Virus record (IMG/VR): IMGVR_UViG_3300046820_000975
Coordinates: 47,925 to 111,924 of that record
DNA length: 64,000 bases
Reading direction: 5' to 3' (one strand)
Origin: a virus
Shown: positions 8,564 to 15,372 of the stretch, in pieces
How the letters are laid out: every line of letters begins with the position of its first letter
Numbering within the stretch: position 1 is the stretch's first letter
Notes under the pieces: model-generated
The model's input: the letters and a program-made list of their open reading frames with translations, nothing else
Told to the model about the DNA's origin: nothing
The model's database searches: none
Made by a program: the position numbers and the translations under genes

Positions 8564-9262
8564 ATGAACAACAACCTATTACAAATCAAGTTTAAAGAAC
8601 GCTTAAACAAATTAGCGTCTTTGGATTATGACAACATTGAATGTTGGCAGATTACTGAAGCTTTCAATAAAGCTCAGCTAGAATGGGTACGTCGTCAAGT
8701 TAATGGTATTAACCAGTCAAAAGCAGGTGATGAATCAACAGACATGAAGATTGATGATTTGCAAATACTTCTGAAATCAGATATATTGACAACTGCTAAA
8801 TACCCAACTTACAATGAGACTGAGTTTTTACCAGCTGATTATTTATACTTTAAACGTATAGGTGCAGAAGCAAAAACTGAATGTTGTCCTAATCGTGCAG
8901 TAATTGCTTATTTAGCTGCTGAAGCAGACGTAGACAATTTATTAGCTGATGTATTACGTGGTCCAAGTGCTGAATGGGGTGAAACATTTGCTACATTTAT
9001 AGGCAACAGAGTACGTATTTACACAAATGGTAAGTTTGATATTGAAAATGCTAAGTTAACTTATTATCGCAAACCACGTCCAATCAGCTTTTATGGTTGT
9101 ATGGATATTGCTACAAACACATTATCAGCAAATGTTGAGTGTGAATTTAAAGATGATATAGTTGAGTTAATTATTGATGATGCTGTAAGTATTATTGCTG
9201 GTGATATTGAAAGTTCTAACCAGTATTCACGTAACAAAACAAATTCAAATCTTAATACATAA
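8564..9262 (+). CDS. Connector / ring-type head-tail joining protein (putative)
   Basis: This 232-residue protein resembles the adaptor or ring proteins that sit under the portal in crAss-like podoviruses. The features behind this are a central FLPADYLYFKRIG segment (about residues 87-99), followed by a beta-rich region and a C-terminal helix with acidic residues (DDIVELIIDDAVSIIAGDIES, about residues 201-221). The LPADY-then-beta-then-helix plan recurs in the 375-residue protein at 17993-19120 (LPVDFY), supporting a shared connector family. It overlaps the ferritin start by one base (TAATG), so the two are probably translationally coupled. No enzyme motif is present. The exact ring position cannot be told from sequence. 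Confidence 0.55.
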   Translation: MNNNLLQIKFKERLNKLASLDYDNIECWQITEAFNKAQLEWVRRQVNGINQSKAGDESTDMKIDDLQILLKSDILTTAKYPTYNETEFLPADYLYFKRIGAEAKTECCPNRAVIAYLAAEADVDNLLADVLRGPSAEWGETFATFIGNRVRIYTNGKFDIENAKLTYYRKPRPISFYGCMDIATNTLSANVECEFKDDIVELIIDDAVSIIAGDIESSNQYSRNKTNSNLNT

Positions 9263-9858
9263 TGGAACAGTCAAGCAATGGCAATATGCTAAAACGTACA
9301 TTAGCGACTCCTGTTAAAAGCACTGCACCAACAGTTGCTCCTGGAGTTAAAGCACCATCAATAAAAGGTAAAAACATTTTATTATCTGATGAGTGCGTAT
9401 CTTATCTTAACTATCGCATTGAACAAGAAGAGTATTCTTCAAGAATATATCTTGCAATGTCTATGTGGTTAAACAACAATGGTTACACTAATGCTGCTGC
9501 ATTGTGGAAAAAATATTCAAATGAAGAATTAGCACATGCTGATTGGGCGCGTGAATATTTGTTAGCAATGGGTGTACAACCAATGACTCCAAGATTGGAT
9601 GCTCCAATTCAAGAGTTTTCTGGTTTACCACAAATCATCCATGATTCTTACGATCATGAGATTGTTGTAACTAAACAAGTTAAAGATCTAGCTACTGATG
9701 CTTTTAAGAAAGGTGATCACATGTTATATGAGTTAACCTTGAAATACTTGAAAGAACAAGTAGAAGAGCATGACAAAATGCAGAACTGGGTTGATCAATT
9801 AAATGCTTTTGGTACTGACAAAGTAGCATTACGTTTACTTGACAATGAAATGGGATAA
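9262..9858 (+). CDS. Non-haem ferritin with N-terminal extension
   Basis: This 198-residue protein is a ferritin of the bacterial FtnA type: a four-helix bundle that oxidises Fe(II) at a di-iron centre and stores ferric mineral in a 24-mer shell. Aligned by eye to E. coli FtnA, all ferroxidase positions are kept: Glu56 (in EEYSS), Glu89 and His92 (in NEELAH), Glu133 (in DHE), and Gln166 and Glu169 (in EQVEEH). The core covers about residues 40-198, near the usual FtnA length. Ahead of it is a 38-residue Ser/Thr/Pro/Lys-rich extension absent from FtnA, which could be a tether or packaging tag. It starts on the last base of the connector stop codon and is followed by leader element B, so it sits inside the virion transcription unit. 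Its presence in the virion is an inference. Confidence 0.9.
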   Translation: MEQSSNGNMLKRTLATPVKSTAPTVAPGVKAPSIKGKNILLSDECVSYLNYRIEQEEYSSRIYLAMSMWLNNNGYTNAAALWKKYSNEELAHADWAREYLLAMGVQPMTPRLDAPIQEFSGLPQIIHDSYDHEIVVTKQVKDLATDAFKKGDHMLYELTLKYLKEQVEEHDKMQNWVDQLNAFGTDKVALRLLDNEMG

Positions 9859-9867
9859 TAATTTTTA

Positions 9868-9919
9868 GTAAATCTTTGAAGTTTAAAAACAGAATTGTAT
9901 ATTATATATGAGTTCTGTT
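9868..9919 (+). promoter_or_regulatory. Duplicated leader element B before the S/T/A-rich structural gene
   Basis: GTAAATCTTTGAAGTTTA (9868-9885), nine bases, then TTGTATAT (9895-9902): the same architecture as at 4295-4329, with one change in the 18-mer and an identical second box. AACAGAA (9888-9894) and TTCTGTT (9913-9919) form a perfect 7-bp stem that again places TTGTATAT in the loop. The stem sequence differs from that at 4309-4338 but pairing is kept. The gene starts 42 bases downstream at 9962. Confidence 0.55.
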
Positions 9920-9961
9920 ACTCACAAAATATTTTTTTATAAACCCAAAATCTAAATTAAA

Positions 9962-11677
9962 ATGGCTTATTTTCCTCACGCGTACCAGAAGATGCTGGTA
10001 ACAAAAGATGGCACCGATGCTTCAGGCTTCATCGTAGGTGCAGGTACAGCTACATCTGCTTTGACTTATGGTCAGTTGGCACTTGTTAGCGCTACCACTA
10101 ACACAAGCTTGGCTTTGTCTTCAGGTACTTCTTACACAGGTTCACCATTGGTGTACTTGGCACAAGGTAGCTACCACTCAGTAGACAAAATTGGACCTTA
10201 TCATGGAGGTTACAAAGAAACTGTTAAATCTAAGGGTATCAATCCTAAGTATGTTAGCGCTTTCTACGTTACACAACCAACTAGTCCAGTGAACGAAGTA
10301 ATGAACATTAGTTACACTTACTCTAGTTCATGTCCAGTTGTTTGTAACAAAACGTATCGTTTGCGTCTTGACATCAAGGGTTCTCCTGCTCTTCGTTTCT
10401 TGACACACAATGCTTACTTTACATTGGATGCTAACTCTGGTTGTTGCGATTCTTCAAACAGTGCAATTGATCCAAATTATGTAATGTTACAATGGGCAGA
10501 ACGTATTGCTACTTACAACACTTTGAAAGACTTTGTAATGCCAATCGTTTGGAGTCGTGTTAAAGTATCTGGTACAGCTGCTACTGCTTCTGCTACTGCT
10601 GCTTCTGCATTGACTATGACTCGCGATGGTATCTATGCTGGTGATAAAGTTATCTTTACTCCAACTACTGCTACTTCAGCTACAAGTTCAACAATTGCTG
10701 GTAACACTTTCACAGTTGGTACTGCTACTAACACTGTATTCTCTGTAGGTCAAACTATCACAGGTACTGGTGTTGCTGCTGGAACTGTTATTACTGCATT
10801 AGTTTCTGGTGGTGGTGGAACAGGTTCTGTATTCACAGTTAACATTGCACAGACTGTTTCTTCAACAACTATTTCTTCTACATCTCCTGTTACTGCTTTT
10901 GTAAGTTCTTCTTACACAAATACAACTGGTTCTGGTGCTGTTGCTTTAGTTGCTGCTACTAACTTGTACACTCCAAGTGCTACAACAATTAGTGCATTTA
11001 CAACTACTACAATCACTCCTGCTGTTTACCACAAAGTAAACACTTCTTTGGTTAATGGTACTTATTTGTATGATGCTACTTTGAACCCTTCTGGTTACCA
11101 ACCAATCACTGGTTCTGCTGTTGCAACTGCAAATCCTGAATCATTTATGGAATTAGTAACTGCTTATGTTGAAACACAATTTGGTAATGCTTCTTTTTAC
11201 CCAACTGACCACTTTGAATTACAACCTTTAGAACTTTATGCTTCTATGTTAGACAGTGAAGGTAACGTTTGTGTTACTTCATGTTTTGTTCCTACAGAAA
11301 AACAACAAAGTTTGCAAGGTCGTGGTTTTGGTGAACCATTAGTTCGTGAATTGATTCTTGCTAAACGCTACCAACAAGAACCATTCCAATTGGATCCACG
11401 TTTACGTGAAGTATTGAACGATACTACATTGTCTTATGTTGATGCAGCTGGTAACATTGTTAACGGTGAGATTAGTCGTGCAGCTAAATACTATGTATAT
11501 AACATTTTACACAGTGTTCCTCGCAAAGCTAACCCAAGTGGTACAATGGATAGTGATCAATATCTTATCAAGATTGTTACTCCTGCTCGTAACACTGCGT
11601 TTGAGCAAGGTTTCATCAAGATGTTGAATGACTTTGGTAACTACGATTGCGGTACTGCTATCACAGTAACTGTTTAA
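9962..11677 (+). CDS. Abundant structural protein (candidate capsid auxiliary/decoration protein)
   Basis: This 571-residue protein is beta-rich and sits alone between leader element B and a strong terminator, so it is probably expressed separately at high level. Residues about 200-330 are a Thr/Ser/Ala/Gly-rich insertion. It contains a beta repeat resembling a module common in phage structural proteins (pattern VGQTITGTGVAAGTVI, about residues 260-275, then SGGGGTGSVFTV). N-terminal and C-terminal regions have ordinary composition, with a cysteine cluster (about residues 160-161, SGCCD) and a C-terminus ending in TAITVTV. High-copy status suggests a head decoration or auxiliary capsid role, but a tail component is possible. 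No enzymatic motif is visible. Confidence 0.65.
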   Translation: MAYFPHAYQKMLVTKDGTDASGFIVGAGTATSALTYGQLALVSATTNTSLALSSGTSYTGSPLVYLAQGSYHSVDKIGPYHGGYKETVKSKGINPKYVSAFYVTQPTSPVNEVMNISYTYSSSCPVVCNKTYRLRLDIKGSPALRFLTHNAYFTLDANSGCCDSSNSAIDPNYVMLQWAERIATYNTLKDFVMPIVWSRVKVSGTAATASATAASALTMTRDGIYAGDKVIFTPTTATSATSSTIAGNTFTVGTATNTVFSVGQTITGTGVAAGTVITALVSGGGGTGSVFTVNIAQTVSSTTISSTSPVTAFVSSSYTNTTGSGAVALVAATNLYTPSATTISAFTTTTITPAVYHKVNTSLVNGTYLYDATLNPSGYQPITGSAVATANPESFMELVTAYVETQFGNASFYPTDHFELQPLELYASMLDSEGNVCVTSCFVPTEKQQSLQGRGFGEPLVRELILAKRYQQEPFQLDPRLREVLNDTTLSYVDAAGNIVNGEISRAAKYYVYNILHSVPRKANPSGTMDSDQYLIKIVTPARNTAFEQGFIKMLNDFGNYDCGTAITVTV

Positions 11678-11696
11678 TCATAAACTTTAACAAATA

Positions 11697-11736
11697 AAAG
11701 GAGGAAGAGGAAACTCTCCTCCTTTTTTTGTTTTTG
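11697..11736 (+). terminator. Strong intrinsic terminator
   Basis: AAAGGAGG (11697-11704), one bulged A, AGAG (11706-11709), a GAAA loop, CTCT (11714-11717) and CCTCCTTT (11718-11725) make a 12-bp stem, followed by a T-tract (11726-11729) and more T-rich sequence. This is the best terminator in the window. It closes the transcript of the 9962-11677 gene. Confidence 0.85.
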
Positions 11737-11758
11737 TCTGTAATTTTTTGTATTTTTT
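11727..11758 (+). promoter_or_regulatory. Possible Bacteroidota-type promoter (weak)
   Basis: TTTG (11727-11730), a 20-base spacer, then TATTTTTT (11751-11758) matches the Bacteroidota pattern TTTG-N19-21-TAnnTTTG at all but the last base of the downstream box. The region is so T-rich that chance matches are likely. A promoter is expected somewhere here because a strong terminator lies directly upstream of the gene at 11783. Confidence 0.3.
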
Positions 11759-11782
11759 TAGTAGAGGATAATTTACATCAAA

Positions 11783-12340
11783 ATGGCACTTAAACATCAT
11801 TTAGCATTAGACATACCAGATACAGCATGTGATAACATATTGCGTATTGTAGACGCATCTGTTTATGCTACTGGATTAGACGTAGATTGTCCAAGATTGG
11901 ATATTACGCTACCTGGATTTACCATACCAGTTTATGTTACTACATTTGTTCCAGGTGAATCTATCAATTTAAATGCAATTGATTTAGGACTTATCCCTGT
12001 AAACTCACCAGAAATTATGAGTTTACCTGATGGTTTGTATACTATCAGATATAGTGTTTCACCTAATGATAAAGTATATGTAGAATACTATCACTTACGT
12101 GTAACAAAACTTTTGAATACATACTGGAAAGAAGTATGTAAAGTACAATTAGCTCCATGCGAACCTTCTGTTGAACAACATGAAAAGTTACATGACTTGC
12201 GTTATATCAAAATGTACATTGATGGAGCAAAAGCAAAAACTGAATACTGTCATTCACCTAAAGATGGTGTTAACATGTATCTTTATGCTAAAAATTTACT
12301 AAGTAAATTCCAATCAGGTTGTTGCATAACCTGTAAATAA
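11783..12340 (+). CDS. Small structural-module protein, unknown function
   Basis: This 185-residue protein is not recognised. The first 115 residues look like a beta-sandwich (alternating hydrophobic strands, for example GFTIPVYVTTFVPGE near residues 45-60, then a strand rich in Tyr and Val). The last 65 are helical and basic with a cysteine-rich end (GCCITCK). It opens a set of Cys-rich genes running to 15228. It could be a small virion appendage subunit or an adaptor for the fibre-like proteins that follow. There is no signal peptide or membrane segment. The start ATG at 11783 follows an A-rich leader. Confidence 0.6.
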   Translation: MALKHHLALDIPDTACDNILRIVDASVYATGLDVDCPRLDITLPGFTIPVYVTTFVPGESINLNAIDLGLIPVNSPEIMSLPDGLYTIRYSVSPNDKVYVEYYHLRVTKLLNTYWKEVCKVQLAPCEPSVEQHEKLHDLRYIKMYIDGAKAKTEYCHSPKDGVNMYLYAKNLLSKFQSGCCITCK

Positions 12341-12360
12341 TAACTCTAAAACCAACAAAT

Positions 12361-12516
12361 ATGAGTACTTGTCAAAATTGCAATGCAGCATTAACATGCG
12401 GATGTCAAATCAGAACAGCTTCAAATGGTAAAAATGTATGTAGTTCATGCATACAATCTTACGAAGCTCAAATTGCTCAAGCTAAATTAAATCAAACAAA
12501 CTTATCACAAGGATGA
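12361..12516 (+). CDS. 51-residue zinc-knuckle protein
   Basis: A complete short ORF: ATG at 12361 after an A-rich leader (AAACCAACAAAT), TGA at 12514-12516. The 51 residues contain C4-x2-C7, C13-x-C15 and C27-x2-C30, a spacing suited to binding zinc as a zinc ribbon or treble clef. The N-terminus begins MSTCQNCN and the C-terminal third is a Gln/Ala/Leu helix. The next gene starts inside its stop (ATGATG at 12513-12518), giving a 4-base coupled overlap that supports real translation. I recall similar tiny Cys-rich proteins near tail genes in other uncultured phages. Its role, perhaps nucleic-acid or protein binding during assembly, is unknown. Confidence 0.75.
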   Translation: MSTCQNCNAALTCGCQIRTASNGKNVCSSCIQSYEAQIAQAKLNQTNLSQG

Positions 12517-12746
12517 TGGAAACACCTATAGTTCATATTAACAGATTGTTTGCTGATACAGTTTTTCAAGAAGTGCGTAAAAAACGCTTTGGGTTAAAAA
12601 TTTGTAAAGCACATGTTGATATGGATCTTGCAGATGATTTAAGAAACATTTATACAAGACAATTAGAATTAATTGACTGTGGATGTAATCCAAATTTATC
12701 TTCTTGTGAAAGAGTAAAAGTTGAAGAACGCATTAATACATTATAA
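12513..12746 (+). CDS. 77-residue protein of unknown function
   Basis: This small, mostly helical protein starts with tandem ATGs at 12513 and 12516; either may be used. It overlaps the zinc-knuckle stop by 4 bases and the following start by 1 base (TAATG at 12744-12748), so it sits in a tightly coupled cassette. Cysteines near residues 31, 56, 58 and 64 (the last three in DCGCNPNLSSC) could bind metal together with the neighbouring Cys-rich proteins. The central region (DMDLADDLRNIYTRQLEL) reads as an amphipathic helix. No family is recognised. A chaperone or adaptor for the appendage proteins downstream is one possibility. Confidence 0.65.
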   Translation: MMETPIVHINRLFADTVFQEVRKKRFGLKICKAHVDMDLADDLRNIYTRQLELIDCGCNPNLSSCERVKVEERINTL

Positions 12747-14296
12747 TGGAACCAATAAATACATCAAATAAAGATACGCAAGCTTGTATACCAATCAGTT
12801 CTAACTGTGTGGTATGGCAAGGTCCAGATATCCCATGTATTAACTTATGTTCTGGTGATAATATAACTGAGGTTGTATATAAACTTGCAACAAAGTTGTG
12901 TGAAATGGCTGATCAAGTACTTGATATTACTGCACTTGATTTGACATGTTTAAACCCTAGCACAGGAGTTACAAACCAAACTCAACTTATTCAGTTATTA
13001 ATTAACAAAATTTGTGAAGCATTAAATTGCTGTAACAACAGTGGTGGTATTGTGCCTGGTACTAGTTTTTATGATTTACCAGTATGTTTACAATATACTG
13101 AGAATGATCAAGTAATAACACAATTACCTTTAGACGATTACTTAACGTATTTGGCTACTAATATCTGTGATATAATTACAGATATAAATAGTTTAACTAC
13201 ACGTGTTACAACATTGGAAATTGCTGTAGCTGAATTACAAGAAGCAACATATCCAACTGCAGACATATTCATTACTACACAGTGTGCAAGTGGTGGAACA
13301 CCAGGTGTTACAATGGAAATACAAACAGCGTTTGAAAATTTTGAAGAAAAATTTTGTCAATTGCTGGGTTTACTTGGTTCTACTTCTGCCATAGATACGT
13401 TTATTGATGTTGAATGTGCAGGTATTGATACTGCTCCACAGTTAGCTGATCCAGGTAGTTTAATGAATGCATTACCAGGATGGACAAGTTCTCCATCAAC
13501 TGTAATGCAAAATCTAACCAACCTATGGTTAGTTGTTTGCGATATGCGAGAAAAGGTTACTACTTGTTGTACAGGAACAATTCCTTGTTCTGCTGTACCT
13601 GTAAGTAATATTAATACAATTGTAGATGGAGTAAACAATACATTTACATGGACACCACCAGCATTAATTGTTGGCGCTCCTACACCTACATCATTATTAC
13701 TTGAAATATTTAGATACACATCTGGTTCTGTTGTAACTCCTAGTGTGTATAATCAAACTTTTGCAGGAACAGCTGTTACATCAGGATCAATAAATGTAAG
13801 TGGATTTGCAGCATCTTATGATGAGTTATTTTATGTAAAAATAACAGCAATCTATTCTTGCGGTCAAGCTGAAGCATTTAACATTTTACATTTAGTGAAT
13901 CCTTCTGTTGCTCCTTGTGTTCGTGTAACTGATAATGTTGTAACATCTTCAACTTCAATTACTTGTAGCGGATCTAACTATCCTGCAACACAACGTAACA
14001 TTATAGTTGAATTGCGTGATGTAAGTAATAACTTAGTTATCAATACTTCAAGTGCTGCAACTGTACGTGTAATGTTCAGCTTAGCTTATTCTGGTGGTTC
14101 AACAACTACAGAATATGTTGATGTAGTTCTTCCAGTTGGTGTATCAAGCGTAAACTATACTTACTATAGTGCTGGTACACAAACTCATTCAGGATCTTGT
14201 ACAGCATTTACAAGAACTTATCTTGGAGTTAACTCAGCAAGTTCTTCAATTGGTTCTCGTGCATTCTGCTCAGGCATAACTTATTATACTCCATAA
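12746..14296 (+). CDS. Appendage / fibre-like structural protein with fibronectin-like domain
   Basis: This 516-residue protein has an N-terminal module, about residues 14-60, with the pattern CVVWQGPDIPCINLC followed by a helix ending KLC. A related module recurs at the N-terminus of the next gene. Residues about 95-190 contain a likely short trimeric coiled coil (NSLTTRVTTLEIAVAELQ, near 145). Around residues 295-380 is a fibronectin type III-like beta domain with the typical core NNTFTWTPPA, and the C-terminal third is another Thr/Ser-rich beta region. The plan suits a trimeric virion fibre or whisker. The gene is coupled to its upstream neighbour by a 1-base overlap. Receptor specificity cannot be read from sequence. 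Confidence 0.6.
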   Translation: MEPINTSNKDTQACIPISSNCVVWQGPDIPCINLCSGDNITEVVYKLATKLCEMADQVLDITALDLTCLNPSTGVTNQTQLIQLLINKICEALNCCNNSGGIVPGTSFYDLPVCLQYTENDQVITQLPLDDYLTYLATNICDIITDINSLTTRVTTLEIAVAELQEATYPTADIFITTQCASGGTPGVTMEIQTAFENFEEKFCQLLGLLGSTSAIDTFIDVECAGIDTAPQLADPGSLMNALPGWTSSPSTVMQNLTNLWLVVCDMREKVTTCCTGTIPCSAVPVSNINTIVDGVNNTFTWTPPALIVGAPTPTSLLLEIFRYTSGSVVTPSVYNQTFAGTAVTSGSINVSGFAASYDELFYVKITAIYSCGQAEAFNILHLVNPSVAPCVRVTDNVVTSSTSITCSGSNYPATQRNIIVELRDVSNNLVINTSSAATVRVMFSLAYSGGSTTTEYVDVVLPVGVSSVNYTYYSAGTQTHSGSCTAFTRTYLGVNSASSSIGSRAFCSGITYYTP

Positions 14297-14316
14297 ACTG
14301 ATAAATATTTTTTGAG

Positions 14317-15228
14317 ATGTATCCAGAATTAAATAATAACTGCGGATGTCCAGATCCTACAGTACCAGCAGTAGAAATACCAGCACCTCCTGTATGTGAA
14401 GGTGAACCGTGTCCAGAAGTCATAAACACCACATGTGTTAGATATGATGGTCCTGCTATTGAATGTATTACTACTACAGTAAACATGACATTAAATGCTT
14501 TGATAATTGCAATTACAGATAAACTGTGTGCATTAGAAGCAGGTGGTAGTACAGGTGAAGGAGCTGTTACAGGCATTACATGGGGATGTGTTGTTGAACC
14601 AGAAACTACTTCAGTTTCTGATGCAGTACAAATGTTGGTTAATGCAATTAACAATACAATTATCAGATACAATGTAAATGATTTCACTGTAGTTGATGAT
14701 GATGATTGTTCTGCGCGCACATTAACAATTAAAAAAGGCGTTTGGACACAAATTGCAAACAATGATATCCTTTGGTATAATGGATTTAGTGCAGCTACTC
14801 CAATTTATTATTTGTTAGATGCAGATGGAGTGATCCATTTAAAAGGTACATTGAGCAAATCAACTGTAATGGTTATGTCTTCAGCTACTTATTCAAGTGG
14901 TGTAGGTATTAAAATTGCTGAATTACCAGGGTATTTATTACCAGTTGCTGAAAGAAATACTAATACTCCATCAGCAATAAATGATTTTCCAATTTTAACT
15001 GTACCTGGATTTAACAATACATGTATTTATTCTACAGCTGGTCCTGTTAATCCTAACTATGCTTTACAATGGACTTTATCATGCAGTAAAACTGTTAGTG
15101 GAAGTAACTACTATTTTGCTATTAACGCATATGTTCCTTATGGTGCAACTGTAAATGGTGGAGGTAATGTAAATGGTGCAACAAATGTTAGCATGTACTT
15201 ACATCCTGTAAAATACACAAGTTTATAA
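14317..15228 (+). CDS. Second appendage / fibre-like protein, paralogous N-terminus
   Basis: This 303-residue protein opens with a Pro/Cys-rich stretch and then repeats the previous gene's module: CVRYDGPAIECI (about residues 46-57) followed by a helix ending DKLC. The C-terminal half (about residues 145-303) looks like a beta-rich fibre-tip domain, with the pattern DGVIHLKGTLS, then ELPGYLLPVAERN, then a Gly/Asn-rich end. Such G-V-I-H-L-K-G and LPxGYxP patterns are frequent in distal fibre domains. It lies 21 bases after its paralog and is the last gene before the terminator at 15273. Two proteins with one attachment module could share a docking site on the virion. Confidence 0.6.
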   Translation: MYPELNNNCGCPDPTVPAVEIPAPPVCEGEPCPEVINTTCVRYDGPAIECITTTVNMTLNALIIAITDKLCALEAGGSTGEGAVTGITWGCVVEPETTSVSDAVQMLVNAINNTIIRYNVNDFTVVDDDDCSARTLTIKKGVWTQIANNDILWYNGFSAATPIYYLLDADGVIHLKGTLSKSTVMVMSSATYSSGVGIKIAELPGYLLPVAERNTNTPSAINDFPILTVPGFNNTCIYSTAGPVNPNYALQWTLSCSKTVSGSNYYFAINAYVPYGATVNGGGNVNGATNVSMYLHPVKYTSL

Positions 15229-15272
15229 AAGTAATCATTCGTCAGGTTTGTTGGTTTTTTCCTGAAAGATGA

Positions 15273-15305
15273 TGCCCCTAGGTAAAACTGGGGGCAACTT
15301 TTTTT
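15273..15305 (+). terminator. Intrinsic terminator ending the appendage cassette
   Basis: TGCCCC (15273-15278), T, AG pair with CT, G, GGGGCA (15288-15296) around a GTAAAA loop, giving nine pairs including one T-G, followed by AACTTTTTTT (T-run 15299-15305). A weaker inverted repeat, TCAGG (15242-15246) / CCTGA (15261-15265), precedes it with a T-run in its loop. Confidence 0.82.
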
Positions 15306-15311
15306 GCAGAA

Positions 15312-15343
15312 TTTGCTATTTGTATATAAAACCATTATATTTG
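15312..15343 (+). promoter_or_regulatory. Bacteroidota-type promoter
   Basis: TTTG (15312-15315), a 20-base spacer, then TATATTTG (15336-15343) is an exact match to the known Bacteroidota housekeeping pattern TTTG-N19-21-TAnnTTTG. It lies between a terminator and the ATG at 15373, where a promoter is required. It would use the host sigma-ABfr-type RNA polymerase. No obvious terminator appears from here to about 61 kb, so it may drive a very long transcript. Confidence 0.6.
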
Positions 15344-15372
15344 TTAGACTCATGTCTTAGAAAACCATTCTT

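Noticed and set aside
10560-10960. S/T/A-rich insert in the 571-residue protein as a frameshift artefact
   Set aside because: The frame continues normally on both sides and the insert contains a known-looking phage beta repeat.
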